Shown piece by piece: positions 55,448 through 64,000 of a stretch of DNA of 64,000 bases. The notes beneath the pieces were generated by a model. That model was not told the origin of the DNA. It worked only from the letters and a program-made list of their open reading frames with translations, and ran no database searches. Made by a program: the position numbers and the translations under genes. Origin of the DNA: Desulfomonile tiedjei DSM 6799 (GTDB lineage Bacteria > Desulfobacterota > Desulfomonilia > Desulfomonilales > Desulfomonilaceae); the NCBI RefSeq assembly GCF_000266945.1, contig NC_018025.1, forward strand, positions 3,786,001 through 3,850,000, in the 5' to 3' direction. Each line of letters begins with the position of its first letter. Position 1 is the stretch's first letter.

Positions 55448-56410
55448 ATGAAAGGATTCAAACTGCTCTTCATCATCGTGGCTATCTTTGCTCTGGCAGG
55501 AATGGTCATGAGTGCCGAAAAATATCCGACCGGACCCGTAACGTATGTGATTCCCTTCAATCCGGGCGGCCAGTCTGATGTGGAGGCTCGCCTCCAGCAA
55601 CCGTTTCTTGAAAAAGACCTGGGAGTTCCCATTGTAATCACGTACATGCCGGGTGCGGGAGGTGGGTTGGCATGGACAAAATTCTCTCAAGCAAAGCCCG
55701 ACGGCTACACGATTTGCGGAATAAACGTTCCCCACATCGTCCTTCAGCCACTTTGTCAGGCGGATGTGGCTTTTAAGACTCAGGAAATCAACCCCGTGTG
55801 CATCTTCGAATCGACACCGATCGGTCTGGCAGTCAAAAAGGGCTCGTCGGTCAACAGTGTCAAGGAGTTCATAGAATTCGCCAAAGCCAATCCGGGCAAG
55901 GCTACTGTGGGCATGTCCGGCAAATTCTCCGGTCATCATATGGCAGCGCTTCAATTCATGAAAATGACAGGAACAAAACTTACCTTGGTGACATTCACCG
56001 GCGCAGCGCCACAGATCACCAATTTACTCGGCGGTCACGTAGAAGCTATCTTTGGGAACTCCTCGGATCTGGTGACGTATCAGACTCAGATCAAAGTTCT
56101 GGCAATCGGCTCTGAAAAGCGTATGGAGCAGCTTCCCGGTGTCCCGACGTTTGAAGAAGAGGGGATGAAATTCTTTCCACGGATCGATCGGGGCGTGGCT
56201 GTGCCCAAAGGAACTCCTCCAGACGTTACGGCCCGATTGGAAAAAGCCTTCCTCGATACGGTGAACACCGACAATTATCGTTCCAAAATCATTACGGCAG
56301 GATTCGTGCCCATGTGTTTGAATAGCGAACAATCGAAGAAGTACATTGCCGAGCAGATTGAGACTTGCGAGCAGTTGCTGAAGGAACACGATCTCCTCCT
56401 GAAAAAATAG
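55448..56410 (+). CDS. tctC: Tripartite tricarboxylate transporter solute-binding protein (TctC family)
   Basis: The 320-residue protein has a signal peptide (LLFIIVAIFALAGMVMSAE), then typical Bug/TctC features: the early YPTGPVTYVIPFNPGGQSD segment, VPIVITYMPGAGGGLAWTKF, FSGHHMAALQFMKMTG and HVEAIFGNSSD. It binds the substrate in the periplasm for TctA/TctB. Confidence 0.92.
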   Translation: MKGFKLLFIIVAIFALAGMVMSAEKYPTGPVTYVIPFNPGGQSDVEARLQQPFLEKDLGVPIVITYMPGAGGGLAWTKFSQAKPDGYTICGINVPHIVLQPLCQADVAFKTQEINPVCIFESTPIGLAVKKGSSVNSVKEFIEFAKANPGKATVGMSGKFSGHHMAALQFMKMTGTKLTLVTFTGAAPQITNLLGGHVEAIFGNSSDLVTYQTQIKVLAIGSEKRMEQLPGVPTFEEEGMKFFPRIDRGVAVPKGTPPDVTARLEKAFLDTVNTDNYRSKIITAGFVPMCLNSEQSKKYIAEQIETCEQLLKEHDLLLKK

Positions 56411-56536
56411 CGACTCCACCGTATCCGTCCGGACTGTTTCGAAAAGAGGATCGCGACCCAAAGTCAAACAAGGTAGAATCTAAGAAAGCCTCTTTTTACC
56501 GCTTTTCATACGATTTCGCAGTTATGCACATAACAT

Positions 56537-56643
56537 AGCGGAGGCCGGGGTATCTTGAGCGGAGTGATCAGACGGCTTTGCGTCGTCCGGAGCGAAGGAT
56601 ACCTCGGCCTCCCAGATTATAAGAAGAAAAGCGAATCGGTATC
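56537..56643. repeat. Palindromic repeat R5, copy 2
   Basis: GCGGAGGCCGGGGTATC pairs with GATACCTCGGCCTCC around an interior CGGAGTGATCAGACGGC..GTCGTCCGGAGCG. It is an inverted copy of 37112-37212. It lies between the end of tctC and the 3' end of the convergent tRNA gene. The 56411-56536 stretch before it shows nothing else. Confidence 0.6.
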
Positions 56644-56688
56644 AGGCCGCTTCTCGGGACGATGCATTCGATCATTCTGAGGGGTTGT

Positions 56689-56763
56689 TGGCTGGGGCGG
56701 GAGGATTCGAACCTCCGAATGCGGGTTCCAAAGACCCGTGTCTTACCGCTTGACGACGCCCCA
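56689..56763 (-). tRNA. tRNA-Gln (anticodon TTG), CCA encoded
   Basis: On the minus strand the acceptor stem TGGGGCG pairs with CGCCCCA. The D-arm contains AAGCGGTAAGA, the anticodon arm is ACGGGT-CTTTGGA-ACCCGC (anticodon TTG), and the T-arm is CGGAGG-TTCGAAT-CCTCCC. Discriminator G and CCA are genome-encoded (56689-56692). It sits next to ispE, a common arrangement in deltaproteobacteria as I recall. Confidence 0.97.
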
Positions 56764-56785
56764 TCAGCATGAAAGGAACGGTGAA

Positions 56786-57643
56786 TCAGTCCAGCACGAT
56801 CCCGTTCAGTTCCGGTGACGCTTCCAGGATAATCCATTCCGCTGGAAACGAAAAGTTTACCGGGATCGATTCTCCCCGGGGAACCAAAGCGAAAAAGGTC
56901 GGACCGCTTCCGGACATGAGTACGTGCTTGAATCCCTTATCCTCGAGACGCTTACCTATTTCAAGAATCTCGGGATACAAAGACTCGCTCACGGGCTGCA
57001 GGTCGTTGTGGAGAATGTCACACACGTCCGTGGACTCCCGCAGCACCGACCACAATCTACCCTCCACGGGATTGCCTGTCAAGTTCCTGGAAAACTCACG
57101 GTATACTCTGGCGGTGGAGACGGGAAATCCCGGGTTAACCAGCATGATACGGTAGTCAGAAGCAATTTTCACCGGCGTGACAATTTCGCCGATGCCCTCT
57201 CCCACTGCAGATCCCCCGCTGAAGAAAAAAGTGATATCAGCACCCAGTTCTTCAGCCCCCGTGCGCAGATCCTGATCCGAGACCCGGAACTGAAACAGCT
57301 CCCGCAGGGCAAGAAGCATTCCGGCCGCATTGGAACTTCCGCCACCAAGACCCGCAGCAATCGGTATCTGCTTGGTTAGACGTATCTTAACGGGTATCCG
57401 ACAGCCTACACGATCTTCCATCCACCTGAGCGCTCTGATTACCAGGTTATCATCCGATTTTAGTTGAGCTGCACCGATTACATCAAGTTTGCAGGGACCT
57501 GAGGATTTCTCTACGATCAATTCGTCACGCAGGCTGATTGCCTGGTACAAGGTCTCAATGGTATGGTATCCATCCGGACGACGATCGAGAACCTGCAGGA
57601 ACAAGTTGATTTTGGCAGGAGTTGTCGCTCGTATCTTTCGCAC
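56786..57643 (-). CDS. ispE: 4-diphosphocytidyl-2-C-methyl-D-erythritol kinase
   Basis: The 285-residue GHMP kinase has TTPAKINLFLQVLDRRPDGY at the N-terminus, the ATP loop KQIPIAAGLGGGSSNAAGML, the catalytic Asp in LGADITFFFSGGSAVGEG, and GSGPTFFAL near the end. It catalyses ATP-dependent phosphorylation in the MEP isoprenoid pathway. It is a housekeeping gene upstream of tRNA-Gln on the same strand. Confidence 0.95.
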   Translation of the reverse strand: MRKIRATTPAKINLFLQVLDRRPDGYHTIETLYQAISLRDELIVEKSSGPCKLDVIGAAQLKSDDNLVIRALRWMEDRVGCRIPVKIRLTKQIPIAAGLGGGSSNAAGMLLALRELFQFRVSDQDLRTGAEELGADITFFFSGGSAVGEGIGEIVTPVKIASDYRIMLVNPGFPVSTARVYREFSRNLTGNPVEGRLWSVLRESTDVCDILHNDLQPVSESLYPEILEIGKRLEDKGFKHVLMSGSGPTFFALVPRGESIPVNFSFPAEWIILEASPELNGIVLD

Positions 57644-57698
57644 TAGTGTGATTTCCTATGAATTTTTTTCCTGAAAAGATTAAATTTGAACCTGAAGA

Positions 57699-58337
57699 AT
57701 GTCAATGAAGAAAGGTAAAATAGTGGTTCATCCGGGTTGCAGTGAAATTTCCATTCCTGTTGGAGAGAACTCCATACGCATGATGGTTCCCGGGCAGGAA
57801 AAGGACTCGAGCGAACGCCTGACATTCTGGTGGGGGATTACTTCTGCAGCTATTGCTTTGGCAAAACACGTGCAATCATTCGAAATCGGAGGAAAGCAGG
57901 CCATCGAACTCGGGTGCGGGCTCGGACTTGCCGGTGTGACCGCCGGATTATGCGGAGCAGAGGTATTGTTCACGGATTTCATGCCAAAGGCTCTGAACTT
58001 TGCAGACAAGAATGCTCGTCTGAACGGTTTGCACAATTTTGCCACAGGATTCCTCGACTGGGAACAACCCGGCTCGATCGGAAAATTCGACCTGATACTA
58101 GGTTCGGAGATTCTCTACGATTATTTCTTTCACGGCTCTTTGATCGAGCTTTTCAGAAAGATATTAAACCCTGAAGGAACAATCCTTCTCGCGGACAGAA
58201 AGAGGCTCTGTGTATCACGCTTTATCGGACGCATGAATTATGCGGGGTTCATCTCCGAAGAATTTACGGAACACGTGCAGGTACAAGGCTTCCCGGATCA
58301 GGAAATAAGCATTTTTTCTCTGAAACTCTCAACATAA
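57699..58337 (+). CDS. Class I SAM-dependent methyltransferase (METTL21/lysine-methyltransferase-like)
   Basis: The 212-residue protein has SAM motif I IELGCGLGLAGVTAGLCGAEV followed by FTDFMPKALNFADKNARLNG and the FDLILGSEILYD motif (D/E-x-x-Y-type) seen in protein-lysine methyltransferases of the METTL21/Nnt1 group. The substrate protein is unknown. It is divergent from ispE with only 55 bp between the starts. Confidence 0.8.
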   Translation: MSMKKGKIVVHPGCSEISIPVGENSIRMMVPGQEKDSSERLTFWWGITSAAIALAKHVQSFEIGGKQAIELGCGLGLAGVTAGLCGAEVLFTDFMPKALNFADKNARLNGLHNFATGFLDWEQPGSIGKFDLILGSEILYDYFFHGSLIELFRKILNPEGTILLADRKRLCVSRFIGRMNYAGFISEEFTEHVQVQGFPDQEISIFSLKLST

Positions 58338-58533
58338 TCAGACCTTGACACCACCTCAGATAACATAATTTTTATGCTTGCTTCATTTTTTCCTTTTGAG
58401 AGAGGATATTCTCCTGTATTATTGCGGCAGTTTTCACTAGGGAGTCAGTCATTCAGTTTCTTTCGAACCTGGAGTCATCTCACGTTACCGGCTCGAGACT
58501 CCAATATCGCAATATAGTTGAATATTTTTGGTT

Positions 58534-58653
58534 ATGAATAGAACGGGCGCAGATAACCTGTCTCGTGTCTTGGGGACGATAAAGGAAAGGGTGAGGAAGG
58601 ATGAATTGCGTACGGAGATATGCAAGAACATCGCCCGCATTTCCTGGATTTAG
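58534..58653 (+). other. Possible small ORF (39 aa), low confidence
   Basis: ATG 58534 to TAG 58651 gives a helical charged peptide (SRVLGTIKERVRKDELRTEI). No ribosome site precedes the ATG. The frame stays open after the TAG for 26 more codons (AVLALGMPEGHA...). Otherwise the 58338-58934 interval looks non-coding. Confidence 0.2.
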
Positions 58654-58934
58654 GCGGTTCTCGCTCTCGGCATGCCCGAGGGTCACGCGACGTGCTCAGC
58701 GGGGAATAAGGGAGAAGAGTTGTCGGAATAGTATCTATATTTTAATAACTTGCGCTGTCAGCGATGGAATAATGCTGGTTGATGAGAATACGCTGCGCGC
58801 TCATATCTGTCACTCCGGTGTGAATTTGTTGAGAAATGCCGGACGATCTGAGAATCCGATGAAATTCCGCCATTATTCTCAAGAACGAACCAATCTTAAT
58901 GTGCGCCTTCTATCGAGAAGTACGGGAAGATTTG

Positions 58935-61900
58935 ATGAGCGAAGATAAACCGACGTATGATGAATTGGAACGGCGTTGTCGTAAGGCCGAGGCAATGCTT
59001 GAAGCCATTCGTTCCGGTCAGGCGGAAACGGTCATGGGCAAAGAAGGCCCTCTGGTGATTCGTCTTGCTCGGGCTGAAGCCAGAACGGCCCATATCAGGC
59101 AAGTCTTAGTAGCCGTTCGCAATGTCAACAAGCTCATCGTTCACGAGAACGATCCGCATCGCCTCATTGAGCGGGCATGTGCAAATCTTACCGAAACATT
59201 AGGCTATCACAGCGCCTGGATCGGATTGCTGGACGACACGGGAAAAAAGATGACCGTCACCGCAGCCGCAGGTCTCAGTGAACACTTCAGGAGTGTGAAA
59301 GAGCAACTGGAGCGAGGCGAATTTCCCTCATGCACCATCAAGGCCCTCAGCAATGAGAATGTTGTTCTGGAAGATCCTGTGAACGCCTGCAACGACTGTG
59401 CGCTCGCGAGTGGACACAAAGGCCGCGCAGTGTTAGCCCGGCGTCTTGCATTCGGCGCCAAGGTGTACGGCGTTTTGGTCGTATCCGTGCCTGTAGGTTA
59501 CGCTTATGACGAGGAGGAGCAGACTCTTTTTCGGGAGTTGTCGGAGGATATGGCCTTTGCCTTGCACAGAATTGATACGGATCGATGCCGCAAAGCTGCC
59601 GAACGCGAACTTGCCGGCACTTTGGAAAGCATCTCTGACGCTTTTCTTGCGCTCGACGACACTATGGTGGTGACCTACTTCAATGCATCGGCAAGTCGGC
59701 ACTTGGGACGCAGTCCGGATGAGGTTTTGGGAAAGCACTTCGCCAGTGCATTCCCGGAGATGCAAGGATCTATTTTCGAAATCAGGCTCAGAGAAGCGAT
59801 CGATACCGGAAAATTCGTAAGCTTCGAGACTTATTTCGATGTAGCCCCTTATCAGAATTGGTATGAGGTCAGGGTGTATCCTCGCGAGAAAGGCATTTCC
59901 GTTTATTTCCTGATCACCACGGAAAGGAAGCTTTCCGAAGAAAAACTGCGCCAAAACGAGGAACTCTTCCACAACTTCTTTGAGACAAATAATAATTACT
60001 GCTACATCATTTCTCCCGAAGGTACCATCATCGACGCCAATGCTGCCGCTCTAAAAATCCTGGGTTACGAACGTGACGAGTTAATCGGAGAATCTGTAAC
60101 AAAGATTTATGCATCAGAATGCCAGGGCCAACGGAGAGAAGCCTTCGATCGATGGAGACTGACGGGGCAGGCGCGAAATGTCGAATTGGTTCTCCTCACG
60201 AAATCGGGAGAACGGCGGACGGTGCTCCTGAATGCCGGTCATCTTTTGAAGAGAAACGGAGAAACGTTACTATCCGTATCCGTCCAAACGGATATAACGG
60301 AACGCAAGAAGATTGAGGAAGCCCTCGAACAGCAGCTCGCATTCAAGGAAGCCTTTCTTGAGGCAATACCTGCTCCTGTATTTTTCAAAGATCGCAATTA
60401 TATTTATCGAGGCTGTAATGCCGCTTTCGCTGAATTCTTAGGAATACCGAAAGAAAAGATCATCGGAAACTGCATCCTTGACTTAATTTCCAAAGAAATC
60501 GCAGAGTTTTACCAAGCTAAAGACGAAGACTTGTTCCGAAATCCGGGACTTCAATACTATGAAAGTGATTTCAAGACGCAAGACGAATCCATTCGCCATG
60601 GACTATTTCACAAAGCGACTTTTACGGATGCTTCGGGAGAAGTTGCCGGCATAATCGGTACGATATTGGACATCACGGATCGCAAGAAGGCCGAAGAGGC
60701 ACTGCGGCATCGTGAGCGACTTCTCGATAAGATCTACGAAATACTGCCGGTTGGACTCTGGATAGCTGATGAGACCGGACATCTTCTTCGGAGCAATAGT
60801 GCGGGCCGTGCCATATGGGGTGCAGAACCGCTCGTAGGTCAAGAGGATTATGGCGTATTCAAAGCTCGTCGATTGCCGTCCGGTGAGCCCATTGCGCCTG
60901 AGGAGTGGGCTCTCACGCGGACAGTGAACGAAGGCGTTACGGTCACGGACGAATTGTTGGAGATTGACGCTCTTGATGGGCAAAAGCGTATTATTCTGAA
61001 TTACACCGCTCCAGTCTTGGATGAAGACGGCCGTGTTGAAGCCGCGGTCATCGTCAATCTTGACGTCACGCGGCGAACGTGGGCCGAAGAGGCCCTCAGA
61101 CAAAGTGAAGCAAAGTACAAGGCTCTCTTCGAGGAAGCTCCTGTGGGACTTCTGTCTATAGACACAGCGGGCCGCATTCTCGAGGTAAACCAGAAGCTGC
61201 TCGAGATTATGGGCTCTCCGTCTCATGAAGATACGAAATCGATCAACATGCTGATGTTCCCGCTTCTCGTACGCTCAGGCATCTCAGGCATTTTCAGGAA
61301 CTGCTTGGCAACAGAACAGCCGCAGTACGCGGAAATCCCGTATACGAGTAAATGGAATAAAACCTCGTACCTACGGATTCTTGTCAGGCCCAAATTGGAT
61401 TCCACCGGAGCTGTAACGGGCTGTCAGGCGATGATGGAAGACATAAGTGAAAAGAAGATAGCCGAATCCAGGCTGGAGCGGGAATTGGCAGCGAATTTCG
61501 CTCTTGCAGAGCTTTACATTCCACTGATGTCTCAGTCCGCATCCATAAGTGACATGGCAGAAGCCGTGCTTGACAAAGCCAAGTCATTGACGAGAAGCCT
61601 ACATGGTTACGTGACGGAGATCGATCAAGCAACTGGGGAAAATATCTGCCTTACCCTTACGTCCATGTTGGATTCTGCTTGCACACTCGTGGAAAACCGA
61701 AGAATTGTGTTTGCCAAGAATCCTGACGGACGATATCCAAAGCTGTATGGACACTCGCTTAATACCGGAGAGCCGTTCTTTACCAATTCTCCCGCATCGC
61801 ATTCCGCCTCAGGAGGAACTCCTCCAGGGCACATTCCATTGGAAAGATTCCTTTCGGTTCCTGTAACTCTCGGTTACGAGATTGTCGGACAGATTGCGTT

Positions 61901-63893
61901 GGCAAACTCCGATCGAGACTATGACGAAGAGGATCTGAACGTTGTTAAGCGTCTGGCAAAGTTTTATGCTCTAGCGTTGCAAAGGAAACGCTGGGAAACA
62001 GCCCTTAGAGCCGGCGAACAGACATTACAACTTGTATTGAGCGGAGGTGATCTCGGTTTTTGGGATCTTGACGTGCAGAACGGCTTCCTCAAAGTGAATG
62101 AGAAGGTTCTGAACCTCATCGGCTACTCGGCAGAAGAAATAGAACCTACTGTCGAAGCGTGGCGAACCTTCTTACACCCCGATGAAAAGCAACGGGTTCT
62201 TGAATTGTTGGATTCCCATTTTGAAAAGCGTTCAGAGCAATATGAGGACGAATTTCGAGTCCGTTCCAAAGATGGGACATGGAAATGGGTGTTAGCACGC
62301 GGTCGTGTCGTGAAACGGGATGAAGACGGCTCCCCAGTCCGCATGACAGGAACCGTCCTGGATATAAGTCAACGCAAACGATCGGAACTTGCCCAGAGAC
62401 GTCTTGCAACCGCGGTGGAGCAGGCTCTGGAAGGAATGGTTATGACCGATACCCGGGGAATCATAGAATATGTGAATCCAGCATATGAAAAGATTACCGG
62501 GTACACGCGGGAAGAGATGGTGGGACGGACGCTTTCCCTGTTTGAAAATGAGGAACATGACTTTGCTGTTACGCAGTCGATTCTGCAGAGTCTTACCCGT
62601 GGAGAACGGTGGAGCGGACACTTTACGAGAAAACGGAAAGACGGTGTGATTTTTGAAGAAGATGTAATGATTGCACCGGTATCCGATCCTCGGGGGGCAC
62701 TTCTCAACTTTGTGGTGGTCGAACGGGATGTGACGAGAGAGGCTGCGCTCCAGAGGCAACTTCTCCAGGCTCAAAAGATGGAAGCCATAGGTACGCTGGC
62801 GGGCGGCATAGCCCACGATTTCAACAATCTTCTCCAGATAACGCTTGGCTATTCAGAGCTGCTTCTGACGGAGAAGAATGACAGAGATCCGGATTACGGC
62901 GATCTCAAGAAGATCAACAATGCTGCCAAGAGCGGTGCTGAACTGGTGAGAAGCTTACTTACTTTCAGCCGAAAAGTCGAAGCCGAACTCACACCACTTA
63001 ATTTGAACCGGCAAGTCAAGCAACTGGAAGCACTCCTTGAACGAACCATTCCCAAAATGATCGACATTCGATTGCAGTTGGCGGAAGTGCTTCACAGGGT
63101 GAATGCAGACCCCACACAGATAGAACAGATACTCATGAATCTCGCTGTGAATGCCCGCGATGCAATGCCGGATGGCGGCACTCTGACTATCGGAACTCGA
63201 AATGTGGAGCTTGATGAGGAATACTGTGGATTTCATGCAGACGTTGAACCAGGAGAGTACGTCTTACTCTCGGTTACCGATACAGGTCATGGCATGGACA
63301 AGCAGACTTTGGAACATATTTTCGAGCCTTTCTATACGACGAAGGAGTTGGGGAGAGGTACCGGGCTGGGCTTGGCAACAGTCTATGGAATTGTCAAGCA
63401 GCACGGGGGACACGTCACTTGCTACAGTGAAGTCGGCCATGGGAGCACGTTCAACTTGTACCTGCCCGCGATTACCGGAAGGACGGAAATCGATCTGGAA
63501 AAATCGATGGAAATGCCGGCTTTCGGAACAGAAACCGTTTTGTTGGTGGATGATGAGGAGCTGATTCGTAATCTTGGTGAGAGGATTCTTCAGAGGAGTG
63601 GTTACACCATAATTACTGCAAACAATGGTTCAGAAGCATTGGAAATATATAGCAGAGACAAGGACCGGATTTCTCTGATTGTTCTCGATCTCATCATGCC
63701 CCAGATGGGAGGCAAGGATTGCCTCAAGGGTCTGCTCAAGATAAATCCTAAAGTGAGAGTTCTCATCACAAGCGGATACGCCGCGGACGGATCCACGAAA
63801 GAATGCATTGAGCTGGGAGCGAAAGGCTTCGTTGCCAAGCCGTTTAAATATAAGGAATTTCTGAGACAGGTTCGCAAGGCTCTGGATGAATAA
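58935..63893 (+). CDS. Giant hybrid sensor histidine kinase: GAF - PAS repeats - GAF - PAS - HisKA/HATPase - receiver
   Basis: It is 1652 residues from ATG 58935 (a GGGAAGA-like site upstream). After an N-terminal coiled segment (DELERRCRKAEAMLEAI) there is a GAF domain (about 60-220, with CNDCALASG), five PAS-like units (about 225-850), a second GAF (about 870-1030) and two further PAS units (about 1040-1275). The H-box is GGIAHDFNNLLQ (His about 1294), with N-box NLAVNARDAMPDGG, G-boxes DTGHGMD and GTGLGLATVYG, and a C-terminal receiver (LIVLDLIMPQMGGKD). No transmembrane helices are visible. Stop is 12 bp from the tail of the convergent gene at 63906. Confidence 0.92.
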   Translation: MSEDKPTYDELERRCRKAEAMLEAIRSGQAETVMGKEGPLVIRLARAEARTAHIRQVLVAVRNVNKLIVHENDPHRLIERACANLTETLGYHSAWIGLLDDTGKKMTVTAAAGLSEHFRSVKEQLERGEFPSCTIKALSNENVVLEDPVNACNDCALASGHKGRAVLARRLAFGAKVYGVLVVSVPVGYAYDEEEQTLFRELSEDMAFALHRIDTDRCRKAAERELAGTLESISDAFLALDDTMVVTYFNASASRHLGRSPDEVLGKHFASAFPEMQGSIFEIRLREAIDTGKFVSFETYFDVAPYQNWYEVRVYPREKGISVYFLITTERKLSEEKLRQNEELFHNFFETNNNYCYIISPEGTIIDANAAALKILGYERDELIGESVTKIYASECQGQRREAFDRWRLTGQARNVELVLLTKSGERRTVLLNAGHLLKRNGETLLSVSVQTDITERKKIEEALEQQLAFKEAFLEAIPAPVFFKDRNYIYRGCNAAFAEFLGIPKEKIIGNCILDLISKEIAEFYQAKDEDLFRNPGLQYYESDFKTQDESIRHGLFHKATFTDASGEVAGIIGTILDITDRKKAEEALRHRERLLDKIYEILPVGLWIADETGHLLRSNSAGRAIWGAEPLVGQEDYGVFKARRLPSGEPIAPEEWALTRTVNEGVTVTDELLEIDALDGQKRIILNYTAPVLDEDGRVEAAVIVNLDVTRRTWAEEALRQSEAKYKALFEEAPVGLLSIDTAGRILEVNQKLLEIMGSPSHEDTKSINMLMFPLLVRSGISGIFRNCLATEQPQYAEIPYTSKWNKTSYLRILVRPKLDSTGAVTGCQAMMEDISEKKIAESRLERELAANFALAELYIPLMSQSASISDMAEAVLDKAKSLTRSLHGYVTEIDQATGENICLTLTSMLDSACTLVENRRIVFAKNPDGRYPKLYGHSLNTGEPFFTNSPASHSASGGTPPGHIPLERFLSVPVTLGYEIVGQIALANSDRDYDEEDLNVVKRLAKFYALALQRKRWETALRAGEQTLQLVLSGGDLGFWDLDVQNGFLKVNEKVLNLIGYSAEEIEPTVEAWRTFLHPDEKQRVLELLDSHFEKRSEQYEDEFRVRSKDGTWKWVLARGRVVKRDEDGSPVRMTGTVLDISQRKRSELAQRRLATAVEQALEGMVMTDTRGIIEYVNPAYEKITGYTREEMVGRTLSLFENEEHDFAVTQSILQSLTRGERWSGHFTRKRKDGVIFEEDVMIAPVSDPRGALLNFVVVERDVTREAALQRQLLQAQKMEAIGTLAGGIAHDFNNLLQITLGYSELLLTEKNDRDPDYGDLKKINNAAKSGAELVRSLLTFSRKVEAELTPLNLNRQVKQLEALLERTIPKMIDIRLQLAEVLHRVNADPTQIEQILMNLAVNARDAMPDGGTLTIGTRNVELDEEYCGFHADVEPGEYVLLSVTDTGHGMDKQTLEHIFEPFYTTKELGRGTGLGLATVYGIVKQHGGHVTCYSEVGHGSTFNLYLPAITGRTEIDLEKSMEMPAFGTETVLLVDDEELIRNLGERILQRSGYTIITANNGSEALEIYSRDKDRISLIVLDLIMPQMGGKDCLKGLLKINPKVRVLITSGYAADGSTKECIELGAKGFVAKPFKYKEFLRQVRKALDE

Positions 63894-63905
63894 TCTTCAG
63901 GGCAA

Positions 63906-64000
63906 CTACTTTGCATCGAGCGTTTCGCGGACCACAGTGAAAAGCTCTGTCATGTCGTAGGGTTTATTGACAATTCCCTTAACTCCTGCCTCATCGATAT
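63906..64000 (-). CDS. C-terminal end of a receiver-domain protein (partial)
   Basis: The frame reads IDEAGVKGIVNKPYDMTELF and ends VVRETLDAK, the last helix of a CheY-like receiver with the conserved Lys-Pro (NKPYD). The gene continues beyond the right edge. By analogy with its neighbour it is probably another hybrid kinase. Confidence 0.75.
   Translation of the reverse strand, partial: IDEAGVKGIVNKPYDMTELFTVVRETLDAK

Noticed and set aside
58651-58731. In-frame TAG read through as pyrrolysine
   Set aside because: The downstream 26 codons show no conserved family, there is no ribosome site for the upstream ORF, and nothing in the window indicates Pyl machinery.
58601-58948. 115-codon frame before the giant kinase
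   Set aside because: It has a nice AGGAAGG before the ATG, but the product is an Arg/Ser/Cys-rich string without protein-like pattern and it overlaps the kinase start.
1-64000. CRISPR array or cas genes
   Set aside because: No regularly spaced identical repeats and no Cas-like proteins were seen; repeats here are palindromic and dispersed.

Overview
The window looks like a chromosomal segment of an anaerobic, probably sulfate- or sulfonate-reducing or syntrophic deltaproteobacterium (Desulfobacterota; a Desulfomonile-like organism is my best guess from gene style, not from any search). The reasons are three large PAS/GAF sigma-54 activators, two giant hybrid histidine kinases, TRAP and tripartite tricarboxylate transporters, anaerobic Fe-S and flavin enzymes, two sulfonate-type enzyme families (Xsc-like and SuyAB-like), a predicted selenoprotein, and the order tRNA-Gln/ispE.

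Layout. 0-3.4 kb (minus): a molybdopterin oxidoreductase, a DmsB-type Fe-S protein and a UPF0280 protein cut by the left edge, divergent from a PAS/sigma-54 activator (4.3-5.8 kb) preceded by two abutting 18-bp palindromes. 6.7-10.6 kb (plus): an Xsc-family thiamine enzyme, then a UroD/MtaA-type methyltransferase homologue whose reading frame contains a TGA at the conserved C-terminal Cys with a good bacterial SECIS hairpin behind it (Sec candidate), then a thioredoxin-like protein. 10.6-12.1 kb (minus): a broken small gene, a flavodoxin and an XRE-cupin regulator. 12.2-15.7 kb: nested mobile DNA (an IS66-like MITE split by an IS1182-type element, followed by an IS66 element). 16-20.3 kb (minus): a hypothetical protein, a three-PAS sigma-54 activator and a secreted PRC-barrel protein.

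20.5-33.3 kb (minus) is a 12-gene catabolic cluster: GntR regulator, PreA-like dihydropyrimidine dehydrogenase, FAD fumarate-reductase-like flavoprotein, L-serine-dehydratase-alpha-like protein, three RraA-type aldolase homologues, UbiD decarboxylase, TRAP transporter (dctPQM) and UbiX. It reads as uptake, decarboxylation, reduction, deamination or hydration, and retro-aldol cleavage of an unidentified carboxylated ring compound. A second, identical IS1182-type copy lies at 34.1-35.8 kb in inverted orientation, so a 20-kb block is flanked by inverted IS copies.

36.4-44.8 kb: an exported nicotinamidase, two acyl-CoA synthetases, a MaoC dehydratase, an ImmA/IrrE-type metallopeptidase with a small Cys-rich partner, and small ORFs. 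45-49.7 kb: a hybrid kinase and a GAF/sigma-54 activator. The activator is divergent from a canonical -24/-12 promoter (49931-49948), with three similar palindromes upstream, that leads into a LarA-family racemase, SuyA/SuyB-like sulfo-lyase subunits and, after a repeat-rich gap, a TctBAC transporter. This looks like a sulfolactate or related hydroxyacid uptake and cleavage module. 56.7-58.3 kb: tRNA-Gln(TTG), ispE and a SAM methyltransferase. 58.9-63.9 kb: a 1652-residue hybrid kinase meeting a receiver-domain gene at the right edge.

Intergenic DNA is unusually rich in palindromic and MITE-like elements. At least four copies of an IS66-like MITE (GTAACC ends, 8-bp target duplications) are present. 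Three independent insertions of the IS1182-type element or its 0.2-kb derivative lie exactly in the 4-nt loops of 8-bp hairpins in that MITE.
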